Positions 1-6,544 of a stretch of DNA of 10,927 bases are shown here, piece after piece. The position numbers and the translations under genes were made by a program. Source of the stretch: Chloroflexota bacterium (lineage in GTDB: Bacteria > Chloroflexota > Anaerolineae > Anaerolineales > Villigracilaceae). The notes beneath the pieces are model-generated. The model searched no databases. It worked only from the letters and a program-made list of their open reading frames with translations, and was not told the DNA's origin. The stretch covers positions 1 to 10,927 of the forward strand of contig JACPVB010000172.1 of NCBI GenBank assembly GCA_016191985.1, read 5' to 3'. Numbering within the stretch: position 1 is the stretch's first letter; the number at the start of each line of letters is the position of its first letter.

Positions 1-120
1 CGCTACTCGACCAACAGGTCTCGATACGCGACGAACGCTACTCGACCAACAGGTCTCGATACGCGACGAACGCTACTCGACCAACAGGTCTCGATACGCA
101 ACAAACGCTACTCGACCACC
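1..120. repeat. 35-bp tandem repeat, about 3.4 copies, continues off left edge
   Basis: Three consecutive 35-bp units occupy 1-35, 36-70 and 71-105, and a fourth is cut short at 106-118. Each unit starts CGCTACTCGACC and contains GGTCTCGATACGC. The first two units are identical; the third has two changes near its end (GCGACGAA becomes GCAACAAA). Across each junction the DNA is imperfectly palindromic: GGTC, then GA, then GC can pair with GC, TC and GACC at the other end. This suggests a REP-like hairpin element rather than a coding or CRISPR repeat. There are no unique spacers between units. The array ends 25 bp before the surE start, so it lies in that gene's upstream region. Confidence 0.85.
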
Positions 121-143
121 CATAAGGAATCGGAAATCAACCC

Positions 144-908
144 ATGCATATTTTAGTTACCAACGATGACGGCGTGCAGGCGCCCGGACTTCTTGCGCTC
201 GCGCAGGAGATGCGCAAACTTGGCAAAGTGACCGTGTTTGCGCCCGATAGAAACTGGTCGGCCTCGGGACATGTGAAGACGATGGAGAGGCCGCTGCGAG
301 TGCGTGAGACATTGCTTGCGGATGGAACCAGCGCGTTCATGTCTGACGGTGCGCCCTCAGATTGTGTGGCGCTGCCCTTGCTTGGATTGATCGAAGAGCA
401 AATTGACCTGGTTGTTTCCGGGATCAACCCCAACGCGAACATCGGACATGACGTGACGTATTCGGGAACGGTCACCGCCGCGATGGAGGCCGTGATCGCG
501 GGCGTGAAGGGGATTGCGGTTTCACTTGATTCCCCCGAAGGATTTAAAAATGTGCTGGATTATTCCTGTGCGGCTTCGGTGGCGCGGCGCGTGGCAGAGA
601 AGGTGACCGCGGACGGGCTGCCCGAAGGTGTGGTCTTAAATGTGAACGTGCCGTATTTGAAAGAGGATGAACTTAAGGGGTTTATGATCACGCGGCAGGG
701 ACTGCGGGTTTATCGTGATGCGTTGGATGTGCGCAGCGACCCGCGTGGCAAGCCGTATTATTGGATCGGCGGTGAAGCGCCCACAGGTGTGATGGAAGAC
801 GGCACGGATTTTGGCGCACTCGCGGAAGGATATGTGTCCATCACGCCGCTGCAATTGGATTTGACCCATTATAAGGCGATGGATGTTTTGAAGAAATGGG
901 AGTTTTAA
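144..908 (+). CDS. surE: 5'/3'-nucleotidase SurE
   Basis: SurE is a metal-dependent phosphatase that removes phosphate from 5'- and 3'-nucleoside monophosphates and acts in the cytoplasm in nucleotide salvage and stress survival. At 254 residues it has the usual family length. The N-terminus MHILVTNDDG places the metal-binding aspartates at D8 and D9. S39 lies in the DRNWSASGH loop, and SGINPNANIGHDVTYSGT (from S92) supplies the metal-binding Asn (N95) and the conserved DV-YSGT signature. The ATG at 144 gives the canonical N-terminus, but the ribosome site is weak: AAGGA at 124-128 is 15 nt away, and GGAA at 132-135 is closer. The stop codon touches the next start (TAA then ATG), so translation is probably coupled to the DUF2721 gene. 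The 35-bp repeat array lies just upstream. Confidence 0.97.
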   Translation: MHILVTNDDGVQAPGLLALAQEMRKLGKVTVFAPDRNWSASGHVKTMERPLRVRETLLADGTSAFMSDGAPSDCVALPLLGLIEEQIDLVVSGINPNANIGHDVTYSGTVTAAMEAVIAGVKGIAVSLDSPEGFKNVLDYSCAASVARRVAEKVTADGLPEGVVLNVNVPYLKEDELKGFMITRQGLRVYRDALDVRSDPRGKPYYWIGGEAPTGVMEDGTDFGALAEGYVSITPLQLDLTHYKAMDVLKKWEF

Positions 909-1382
909 ATGAACTCCATTGCAGAGTTGATCCCTGTTTTGCAAACCGCCATTGGACCTGTAATCCTCATTTCAGGCGTTGGCCTGCTTTTGTTGAGCAT
1001 GACCAATCGTCTCTCGCGCGTCATTGACCGTGCCCGGAACCTGCTTGCTTTATCTGAGGCGATTCACGGCCCCGAACGGGAAAAAACCCTGGCACAGATT
1101 GACATTCTATGGGAACAGGCGCGTTTGATCCGCAAGTCCATTCTCTTTGCAGCCGTCAGTGTTTTGTGCGCCGCATTATTGATCATTGCCCTGTTCATCA
1201 CTGCTCTTTTTGGGCTGGAGGATGCGTGGCTGATCAGTATTATTTTTGTCTGTTGTATGGTTTCCTTGATTTTATCGCTGGTCACTTTTATACGAGATAT
1301 TAATAACTCGCTCTCGGCTTTTAAGGTGGAATTATATGGGTACGGAGATCATTCAGAAAAATATATTCGAGAAGGAAAATAA
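909..1382 (+). CDS. DUF2721 family membrane protein
   Basis: This 157-residue protein matches the DUF2721 pattern: an N-terminal LQTAIGPVILISGVGLLL hydrophobic helix (about residues 11-31), then MTNRLSRVIDRARNL with conserved Arg and Asp residues. A cytosolic linker carrying charged and helical residues (about 45-77) follows. Two more membrane helices lie at about 78-101 and 107-129, and the tail is charged. No catalytic residues are evident and the family's function is unknown to me. The start codon follows the surE stop with no gap, which points to co-transcription and translational coupling. No separate Shine-Dalgarno is needed or obvious. Confidence 0.88.
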   Translation: MNSIAELIPVLQTAIGPVILISGVGLLLLSMTNRLSRVIDRARNLLALSEAIHGPEREKTLAQIDILWEQARLIRKSILFAAVSVLCAALLIIALFITALFGLEDAWLISIIFVCCMVSLILSLVTFIRDINNSLSAFKVELYGYGDHSEKYIREGK

Positions 1383-1384
1383 CC

Positions 1385-1486
1385 ATGAACTTCCTTCAAA
1401 AACTTTTCAGTGGCACAATGCCAAATCAAGGGAGACCCATGAGCCTGCTCAAAAAAATCTCTTCCACGGTTCCTGCGCATGGCTAA
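1385..1486 (+). pseudogene. 33-codon ORF, probable truncated paralogue of the 95-residue CxxC protein
   Basis: An ATG at 1385 opens a 33-codon frame ending in TAA at 1484-1486. AAGGA at 1372-1376, spaced 8 nt, would serve as a ribosome site, so it could be translated. Its first residues, MNFLQKLFSG, closely match MNFFQKLFGG, the start of the CxxC protein at 2305. At the DNA level about 25 of the first 30 bases agree. After that the similarity stops and no CxxC core is present. A second in-frame ATG at 1439, with GGGAGA just before it, begins MSLLKKI. The simplest reading is a duplicated copy that lost its body, leaving the leader. A real micro-peptide cannot be excluded. Confidence 0.5.
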
Positions 1487-1504
1487 TAAATGTAAGGCTT
1501 TGAT

Positions 1505-2308
1505 ATGCCCCTAACCATCGCCCATCCCGCCGCTGTCATCCCCTTATTCCGTCGCATGAAAAAATACGGAGTGCTTTCGGCGTTGATCATTGGCAGTATT
1601 GCGCCAGATTTTACCTATTTTCTATTTCTGCCAATCACCCGCGGACAAACTCATAGCCTGACGGGCTTGTTTTGGTTTTGTCTGCCAACGGGGTTGCTCG
1701 CTTATTTTGTTTTTCACGGGTTGATGAAACGGCCTTTGCTCAGTCTGTTGCCTGCGCAATTGACGATGCGGCTTGAAGCTAATCGTAAAGAAGAATCCCG
1801 ACCGTGGAATTCCAATCTTCTGCCAGTCTGTGTCTCCATTTTGGCAGGAGCAGCGACCCACTTGCTGTGGGATTCGTTCACCCATAAATATGACTTCGCT
1901 GTGCAGACGTTTCCATTCCTTCAAACCAGGGTATTTACCTTGTTTGGATATGATGTATTTCTATACAAAGTTCTTCAACACGGCAGTTCGGTGATCGGCA
2001 TTACCTTGTTGATGTTGTGGACGATTCAATGGTTTCGGAATACTGCGGTTTCAAGGCCGCCCAGCGAGGCAGTCACCCTCCCTCTCCCTCAGCGCCTTTT
2101 CTGGATCGGGTTTATCGCTTTTTTCGCCCTCATCGCTGGAATGTTCGGCGGCTATTATTTTGCCCTTATTGAAAACGAAGATTCAATCCTTCTTAAATTT
2201 GTGCGGGGAATGGCCATCACCAGTTTTTCAACGATGGGTGGATTGTTGTTGATGTATTCAATCATGTATTGGACTTTAAGATTGCAAACACAAAGGCAGG
2301 TCGAATGA
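1505..2308 (+). CDS. DUF4184 family integral membrane protein
   Basis: The 267-residue protein begins MPLTIAHPAAVIPLFRRM and continues SALIIGSIAPDFTYF, the hallmark of DUF4184. Polar residues that recur in the family are visible: H7, D35, H50, the THLLWDSFTH stretch (H119, D123, H127) and H159. Several hydrophobic helices separate them, near residues 22-42, 53-72, 105-122, 160-176, 199-221 and 236-257. The His/Asp spacing recalls membrane-bound metal-dependent hydrolases of the YdjM/YbcI (DUF457) type. A hydrolase role is inference only. TAAGG at 1492-1496 precedes the ATG by about 8 nt. The stop overlaps the start of the next gene (ATGA at 2305-2308), which indicates a coupled pair. Confidence 0.88.
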   Translation: MPLTIAHPAAVIPLFRRMKKYGVLSALIIGSIAPDFTYFLFLPITRGQTHSLTGLFWFCLPTGLLAYFVFHGLMKRPLLSLLPAQLTMRLEANRKEESRPWNSNLLPVCVSILAGAATHLLWDSFTHKYDFAVQTFPFLQTRVFTLFGYDVFLYKVLQHGSSVIGITLLMLWTIQWFRNTAVSRPPSEAVTLPLPQRLFWIGFIAFFALIAGMFGGYYFALIENEDSILLKFVRGMAITSFSTMGGLLLMYSIMYWTLRLQTQRQVE

Positions 2309-2592
2309 ACTTCTTCCAAAAACTCTTCGGCGGCGCTTCGTCCGCCAAACCCGAAAAACGCTATTACAACTTCACGGTCAAATGCCTGCGCTGCGGAGAA
2401 TTGATCGAAGGCCGCGTGGACTTGGATAACGATCCAAGTGTTGAATATGAAGAGAGCGGCGAAGTGTACTACGCCCGCAAAGTGCTCATGGGAAACGGCA
2501 GATGCTTTCAACGTGTGGAAGCCACGTTCAAATTCACGCCAGCCCGCACTCTGATCGAACAACAGGTCGCTGGCGGAGAGTTTGTCGTGTAA
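2305..2592 (+). CDS. small CxxC protein, conserved hypothetical
   Basis: I chose the ATG at 2305 (95 residues) over an in-frame ATG at 2269. It forms an ATGA overlap with the upstream stop, has AGGCAGG just before it, and gives an N-terminus (MNFFQKLFGG) that recurs at 1385. The protein is soluble and charged, with a short amphipathic leader (1-10). A CLRCGELIEGRVDL segment carries C27 and C30, then an acidic stretch (DNDPSVEYEE) and an MGNGRCFQ segment with C67. The CxxC resembles half of a zinc ribbon. With only three cysteines, metal binding would need another ligand or a dimer. No function is recognised. Coupling to the DUF4184 gene and to the downstream lipoprotein suggests an envelope-related unit, which is inference. 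Confidence 0.8.
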   Translation: MNFFQKLFGGASSAKPEKRYYNFTVKCLRCGELIEGRVDLDNDPSVEYEESGEVYYARKVLMGNGRCFQRVEATFKFTPARTLIEQQVAGGEFVV

Positions 2593-2603
2593 AGGAGAAG
2601 ACC

Positions 2604-3299
2604 ATGAAACGCATCTATTTTTTTATGATCCTGCTTGTTGTCATGCTGGCGGTCACGGCTTGTATTCCAGATATTGTCGGCGGAAGTCCTTCTGGAAGTT
2701 CAGAGCCTGCTCCAACCCCGCAGCCCGTGGAAAAAATCCTCTCCTCCTTTAATCCCATTCAAGGCACGAATATCCTGATGGCGGGAGTGATTTCCGCGCC
2801 TGTTTCGCGTGACAGCAGCTTCAATCCGCTGGAGTGGATCAACAACAGCGGCAGTTATTCCTCCTATTCATCGGGCACGCATAACTACGTCTTTTTTAAT
2901 TTGGATACCGAGGAATATAAACGCCTCCTGCCCACAAATGAATATACCATCTACCAAACTTCGGGCTTTCCAATCTTGCAGTATGATCCCGCCAATCCAG
3001 ACCAGCCCGCTCCGCCCGTGGAATGGTGGTTGTACGGCGTTATCAAAAAAGACACAAATAATGACGGTTTTTTTAGTTATGAAGATAAATTGACCATCGG
3101 TCTCTCCGACGTGGGCGGCAACGGGTACACGGAACTTGTCGAAAATGTGGATGCAATCCTCGGCCAGGTTTACAAAAATAACGTTACCCTGTTCGTCATG
3201 TACCATGCCGACCAGAAAAATTACATTGCAAAAATAAACCCGTCCACACGAGAAGTCCTCACCACCACTGAAATGGATCTCGGCGAAGACGTAAAATAA
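2604..3299 (+). CDS. lipoprotein with tandem EF-hand-like calcium loops
   Basis: The start is the ATG at 2604, preceded by a strong AAAGGAG at 2591-2597 with a 6-nt spacer. The longer in-frame reading from 2502 would bury the signal peptide. The 231-residue product begins MKRIYFFMILLVVMLAVTAC: a positive n-region, a hydrophobic core and a VTAC lipobox with C20 as the lipidated cysteine. A Pro/Ser-rich linker (21-42) follows, typical of surface lipoproteins. The globular part has a canonical EF-hand loop, DTNNDGFFSYED (150-161), and a looser second one, DVGGNGYTELVE (169-180). Calcium binding is likely from the motif; the substrate and role are unknown. It lies in the same direction as the preceding genes, 11 bp after the CxxC protein. 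Confidence 0.85.
   Translation: MKRIYFFMILLVVMLAVTACIPDIVGGSPSGSSEPAPTPQPVEKILSSFNPIQGTNILMAGVISAPVSRDSSFNPLEWINNSGSYSSYSSGTHNYVFFNLDTEEYKRLLPTNEYTIYQTSGFPILQYDPANPDQPAPPVEWWLYGVIKKDTNNDGFFSYEDKLTIGLSDVGGNGYTELVENVDAILGQVYKNNVTLFVMYHADQKNYIAKINPSTREVLTTTEMDLGEDVK
3292..3297 (+). promoter_or_regulatory. candidate -10 box for a leaderless transcript of the GT-C gene
   Basis: TAAAAT (5 of 6 matches to TATAAT) lies exactly 6 nt before the ATG at 3304, so transcription would start at or beside the start codon. No Shine-Dalgarno precedes that ATG. The box overlaps the stop codon of the lipoprotein gene and sits in naturally A-rich sequence. No convincing -35 is visible, so chance is a real alternative. 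Confidence 0.25.
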
Positions 3300-3303
3300 A
3301 ATC

Positions 3304-4800
3304 ATGCGGCGCATCACGGTTATCGTCTTAATTCTGCTCGCCGCGTTTCTCCTCACACAGGCGGCATTCTCACTGCAATGGCCCATCGCGCACGACGAAG
3401 CGCCGCTCTTTTACGAAGCCTTCCTCATGCAAAGCGAAGGCCGCATCCCTTACCGCGACATCTTCGATTTTCAAATGCCGGGCAGTTACATCGTTTATTA
3501 TCTGCTCGGCATCCTTGGCGGCTTCGGCGCGTTCCGCATCCGCATCCTCGATCTGTTCATCCTGGCCGCGCTTATCTTCATCACCTTTCAATTCATGCAG
3601 CGCTTCGGAAAGATGTCCGCACTCGCGGCGGGTATTCTTTTTGGGCTGAAATATCTGCAAGGCGGGCCGTCCCTCTCTTTGCAGCGCGAATATATTTTGC
3701 TGGTCTTTATCGCGTTATCTCTTTTAATAGGGATGCGGGACTCTCTGACTCCCAAACATCGGCTCAGCCTCGGCATTCTCTTTGGTCTATCGGCAGTCAT
3801 CAAGCCCCACGCCGCGCTCGGACTCCTCCCCTTCCTGCTCTTTGACATTGCAGACTTAAGAAAACGCCCGGGCATTTCCCTGCTAAAAGCCGCGACCCAA
3901 AGCATCCTCCCCATGGCGATTGGATTCTTGATTCCAATTTCATCGATCACAATATGGCTTGCGTTGACAGGGGCGCTGTCTCCCTTTTTAAATATCGCCA
4001 CAAACTACTGGCCGCTCTATTCACAGATCAACGGCCAAATGGAGATCACTCCGTCAGCCGAGCGAATGTCCTTTTTGTTGAATCAGGCCGCCCGTCTTGG
4101 TGGAAGCGGGCTGTGGCTCATCCCCGCCGCGTTTGGAATCTATCTCAATCACAACCGTCAAGTTTATCTGCTTGCCAGTCTCGCGCTGTGCTACGCCATC
4201 TACCCCGCCTTGTCAGGCCAGTTCTTCCCATATCACTACATTCCGTTTATTTACCTGGCCACTTTGCTTGCATCATTAGCACTTTCCCCGCCTCGCCCTG
4301 AGCCTGTCGAAGGGTTCCACTTTCCTCTTTCCTTGTTCATCCTTCTAACCATCGTTCTCATAAACATTCGCCCCTCTCAAACCTTCCTTCGCCAGATCGA
4401 AGGCAGGCCCATCGTCACATCCACAGACCGCGCAGAAGAGATTAAAAGATTTCTCGAAATCAATCTCGAAGCAGGTGACACCGTCCAGCCGTTGGATTGG
4501 ACGGGTGGTACATTGCTCGCCATGCTCGAAACCCGCGCCCACATCGCTACCCCCTATGTCTTTGACTTTTATTTCTATCACCACGTTTCCAACCCCTACA
4601 TCCAATCCCTCCGCACAGACTTTATGATCGAATTGCAAAAATCATCCCCGCGTTATATCGTCGAAGTCATTTCCATTGATAAACCCTGGGTCTCCGGCGA
4701 AGACACCACTCGCGAGTTCCCCGAACTGCGCGCGTTCTTGAACGAATATTATTCCGTTACAATTCAAAAAGAAGATTACATTGTTTACGAGCGACGATAA
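3304..4800 (+). CDS. polytopic GT-C-type glycosyltransferase-like membrane protein
   Basis: The 498-residue protein has an N-terminal helix (about 3-24), then an external loop with IAHDEAPLFY (D31, E32) and GRIPYRDIFDFQMPGSY (46-62). That arrangement fits GT39/ArnT-like GT-C enzymes, which use a loop-1 acidic residue to transfer sugars from polyprenyl-phosphate donors on the outer face of the membrane. Many hydrophobic helices follow up to about residue 355. A soluble C-terminal domain (about 365-498) ends in a segment of the SPRYIVEV type also typical of the group. Residues 330-340 (PRPEPVEGFHF) come from an inserted repeat between two helices. The acceptor and sugar are unknown. It starts 4 bp after the lipoprotein gene. 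Confidence 0.72.
   Translation: MRRITVIVLILLAAFLLTQAAFSLQWPIAHDEAPLFYEAFLMQSEGRIPYRDIFDFQMPGSYIVYYLLGILGGFGAFRIRILDLFILAALIFITFQFMQRFGKMSALAAGILFGLKYLQGGPSLSLQREYILLVFIALSLLIGMRDSLTPKHRLSLGILFGLSAVIKPHAALGLLPFLLFDIADLRKRPGISLLKAATQSILPMAIGFLIPISSITIWLALTGALSPFLNIATNYWPLYSQINGQMEITPSAERMSFLLNQAARLGGSGLWLIPAAFGIYLNHNRQVYLLASLALCYAIYPALSGQFFPYHYIPFIYLATLLASLALSPPRPEPVEGFHFPLSLFILLTIVLINIRPSQTFLRQIEGRPIVTSTDRAEEIKRFLEINLEAGDTVQPLDWTGGTLLAMLETRAHIATPYVFDFYFYHHVSNPYIQSLRTDFMIELQKSSPRYIVEVISIDKPWVSGEDTTREFPELRAFLNEYYSVTIQKEDYIVYERR
4280..4324 (+). repeat. dispersed REP-like repeat, copy 1 (inside the GT-C gene)
   Basis: The unit is CACTTTC, four variable bases, a conserved palindromic core with CCCTGAG and CGAAGGG arms, and a second CACTTTC. 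The core can fold as a hairpin with CCCT/AGGG pairs, two tandem G-A mismatches and one more G-C pair. Here it is read in frame as ALSPPRPEPVEGFHF. It falls in a loop between two membrane helices, so it does not break the gene. The conserved 33 bp (4291-4323) differ from copy 2 by one base and from copy 3 by one base. Confidence 0.88.
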
Positions 4801-4825
4801 ACCGTACCGTACTGTACCGTACCGC
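4801..4825 (+). repeat. ACCGT pentamer tandem repeat
   Basis: Five consecutive 5-bp units, ACCGT ACCGT ACTGT ACCGT ACCGC, begin at the base after the stop codon of the GT-C gene. Unit three has one change and the last ends in C. The tract runs straight into a hairpin. This is the start of a 149-bp non-coding gap (4801-4949). The rest of the gap, 4841-4949, shows no further structure, no recognisable ribosome site for the downstream gene and no RNA gene that I can identify. Confidence 0.8.
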
Positions 4826-4840
4826 AAAGTTCACTTTGCG
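4823..4840 (+). terminator. perfect 7-bp hairpin after the GT-C gene, possible weak terminator
   Basis: CGCAAAG, loop TTCA, CTTTGCG form an uninterrupted 7-bp stem with a 4-nt loop, 22 bp after the stop codon. It is followed by TTTGTGTATT, which is U-rich but interrupted. It could be a weak intrinsic terminator or an mRNA 3'-end stabiliser for the upstream block. The short U run keeps confidence low. Confidence 0.4.
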
Positions 4841-4949
4841 TTTGTGTATTGCCCCAAAACAGGTGAAACGCAGTGTCAGAGTCTGCGCCCACATTTTGAT
4901 AGTGTAAAGTAATCAACATTCGCAAGATAAACCTCGCTGTACGTTTCTT

Positions 4950-6479
4950 ATGAAAACCCTTCACCGCATCTCCATCCTCTACCTCACCCTTCCATTCATC
5001 CTCTTCCTCTTCGGCTGGGTGAGATTGTCCATTGCCATTCCAGCAGTTGCCATTATCCTTTTTGCGCTTTGGCAGCTCCTCAAAAATCCTCCACTTTCCA
5101 TGCCTCGCCCTGAGCCTGTCGAAGGGTTTCACTTTTCATTAACGGTCCCTACCGCTGCCTTCTGTCTTCTGCTCACGGGTGCTTGGGTGCTCCTCTCCGG
5201 CGTCGGCGGATACGCCTTTCAAAACTGGGATCATCACTGGCGCAACGCAGTTCTGCACGACCTCATCAATTTTGATTGGCCTGTCTACTACACCCAACCC
5301 GAAAGCGGACCTGTCAAAATGCTGGTCTATTACGTGGGATACTGGCTTCCTTCTGCTTTGGTCGGAAAACTCTTCGGCTGGCAGGCCGCCAACTTTTTCC
5401 TCTTTCTATGGACATGGCTTGGTGTGTTCCTCGTCACTCTGCACCTTGGCACTGCTCTAAAAACCTCCCCAATCAAAACGGCCCTGCTCCTCATCTTCTT
5501 CAGCGGACTGGACATCCTCGGCACCCTTTTCTTTGCAAAAGATTATCCAACTCTCCTGCCACCCATCACCCATCTCGAAATCTGGTCAGGGAGCTTGCAG
5601 TATTCTTCCTTCACCACTCAATTGTTTTGGGTTTTTAATCAGGCTGTGCCGGCGTGGTTATGTTCCATTCTTATTCTGGACAGCTTGCTGTCCGCGCAGG
5701 TGCAAGCTCCTGCATTCCAAATCCTGATTTGGTCCCTCTGCTTCTTCTTCGCTCCCCTCGCCTCCATCGGACTCCTCCCTTACCTCCTCATCGAACTCTT
5801 CAAACAAACCGACTTCAAATCCCCATTCAAAAACCTCCGCTTTGACGTCCTCCTTGCCGCAGGCATCATCTTTCTACTTTCCACTTTCTATTTCTCCGCC
5901 AACACCGCCGCCCAGTCCCGCGGATTTCAACCTCTCGCTCTCAAAGATTTTCTCAATTTCTTCCTGCTCGAAGGCGGTATCCTCTGGCTCTTGCTTGCTC
6001 CCCTCAAATGGCGTGACCTGCGCTGGATAGTCACGGGCTTGCTCCTCATCCTCATCCCCTTTATCCAACTCGGCAGCGGAAATGACTTCGTCATGCGCGC
6101 ATCCATTGCGCCGTTGTTCTATCTCATGCTCATGGCAGGCGAAACTATTTTCAACAAAACCACGCCTCGCTTGTTACTCATTACTTGTTACTCATTACTT
6201 GTTCTCGGCGCTCTCACTCCTCTCTACGAAATCAATCGCTCGATTTACAGAACCTACGAATACTATTTCCTTCTGGAAGAGAGTGACTGTGGCTGTGAAG
6301 TGCCCTCATCCGAACCGGTGACTCACCTGGAGCAGGGAGTTGCACCCGAAGCAGAGCACCCAGGCACCCTTGTCGCGGATGAGATCGTCACCCTGCAATT
6401 TATGGATGATAAACTCTCGAAGAACTTTATTGCCAATGTCAGGCAGTCGTTGTATTATCGTTATATATCGTCTCGTTAG
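4950..6479 (+). CDS. polytopic membrane protein, GT-C-like
   Basis: This 509-residue protein is dominated by hydrophobic helices from residue 7 to about 430. Its largest polar loop, near residues 84-122, carries GGYAFQNWDHHWRNAVLHDLI and a WPVYYTQ segment. An aromatic, acidic and His-rich first external loop of this sort is typical of GT-C-fold transferases (D94, H95 and H96 are candidates). The C-terminal 70 or so residues are polar and presumably soluble. I do not recognise a specific family. It follows another GT-C-like gene but shows no clear sequence match to it outside the shared repeat. Residues 52-62 (PRPEPVEGFHF) come from that repeat, just after the second helix. No Shine-Dalgarno precedes the ATG. 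Confidence 0.65.
   Translation: MKTLHRISILYLTLPFILFLFGWVRLSIAIPAVAIILFALWQLLKNPPLSMPRPEPVEGFHFSLTVPTAAFCLLLTGAWVLLSGVGGYAFQNWDHHWRNAVLHDLINFDWPVYYTQPESGPVKMLVYYVGYWLPSALVGKLFGWQAANFFLFLWTWLGVFLVTLHLGTALKTSPIKTALLLIFFSGLDILGTLFFAKDYPTLLPPITHLEIWSGSLQYSSFTTQLFWVFNQAVPAWLCSILILDSLLSAQVQAPAFQILIWSLCFFFAPLASIGLLPYLLIELFKQTDFKSPFKNLRFDVLLAAGIIFLLSTFYFSANTAAQSRGFQPLALKDFLNFFLLEGGILWLLLAPLKWRDLRWIVTGLLLILIPFIQLGSGNDFVMRASIAPLFYLMLMAGETIFNKTTPRLLLITCYSLLVLGALTPLYEINRSIYRTYEYYFLLEESDCGCEVPSSEPVTHLEQGVAPEAEHPGTLVADEIVTLQFMDDKLSKNFIANVRQSLYYRYISSR
5092..5136 (+). repeat. dispersed REP-like repeat, copy 2 (inside the second GT-C-like gene)
   Basis: This copy has the same 45-bp plan as the one at 4280: CACTTTC, four variable bases (CATG), the palindromic core, then CACTTTT. 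It is read in the same frame, as PLSMPRPEPVEGFHF, and sits in a loop after the second membrane helix. Against copy 1 the 33-bp core (5103-5135) differs by one third-codon-position change (TTC to TTT, both Phe). Confidence 0.88.
6170..6203 (+). repeat. 14-bp tandem repeat within a coding region
   Basis: CTTGTTACTCATTA occurs twice in succession (6170-6183, 6184-6197) and is followed by a partial CTTGTT (6198-6203). It is read as part of LLLITCYSLLVLG, a membrane helix of the GT-C-like protein. The 14-bp period is not a multiple of three, so gain or loss of one unit would shift the frame. Confidence 0.8.
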
Positions 6480-6544
6480 TTTGTAACAAACAAAACCTCC
6501 AATGAGAAAGACCTTTAGGGTCTATTCACTACAAGGAAAATCTC

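Noticed and set aside
1..120. CRISPR array
   Set aside because: The 35-bp units follow each other directly with no unique spacers, and no cas gene is near.
137..475. 112-codon minus-strand open frame
   Set aside because: It is antisense to surE, which is fully supported by motifs.
2269..2304. Upstream start for the CxxC protein
   Set aside because: It would overlap the DUF4184 gene by 40 bp and adds 12 residues without family support. The ATG at 2305 has an ATGA overlap and a ribosome site.
2502..2603. Upstream start for the lipoprotein
   Set aside because: It would place 34 residues before a complete lipoprotein signal peptide, and the ATG at 2604 has AAAGGAG in front.
3378..3845. 155-codon + strand open frame inside the GT-C gene
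   Set aside because: It is Arg/His-rich out-of-frame translation of a gene with a clear membrane-protein reading frame.
4280..4324. CACTTTC direct repeats as target-site duplications of an inserted element
   Set aside because: The same heptamer flanks all three copies at a constant 38-bp offset, so it is part of the repeat.
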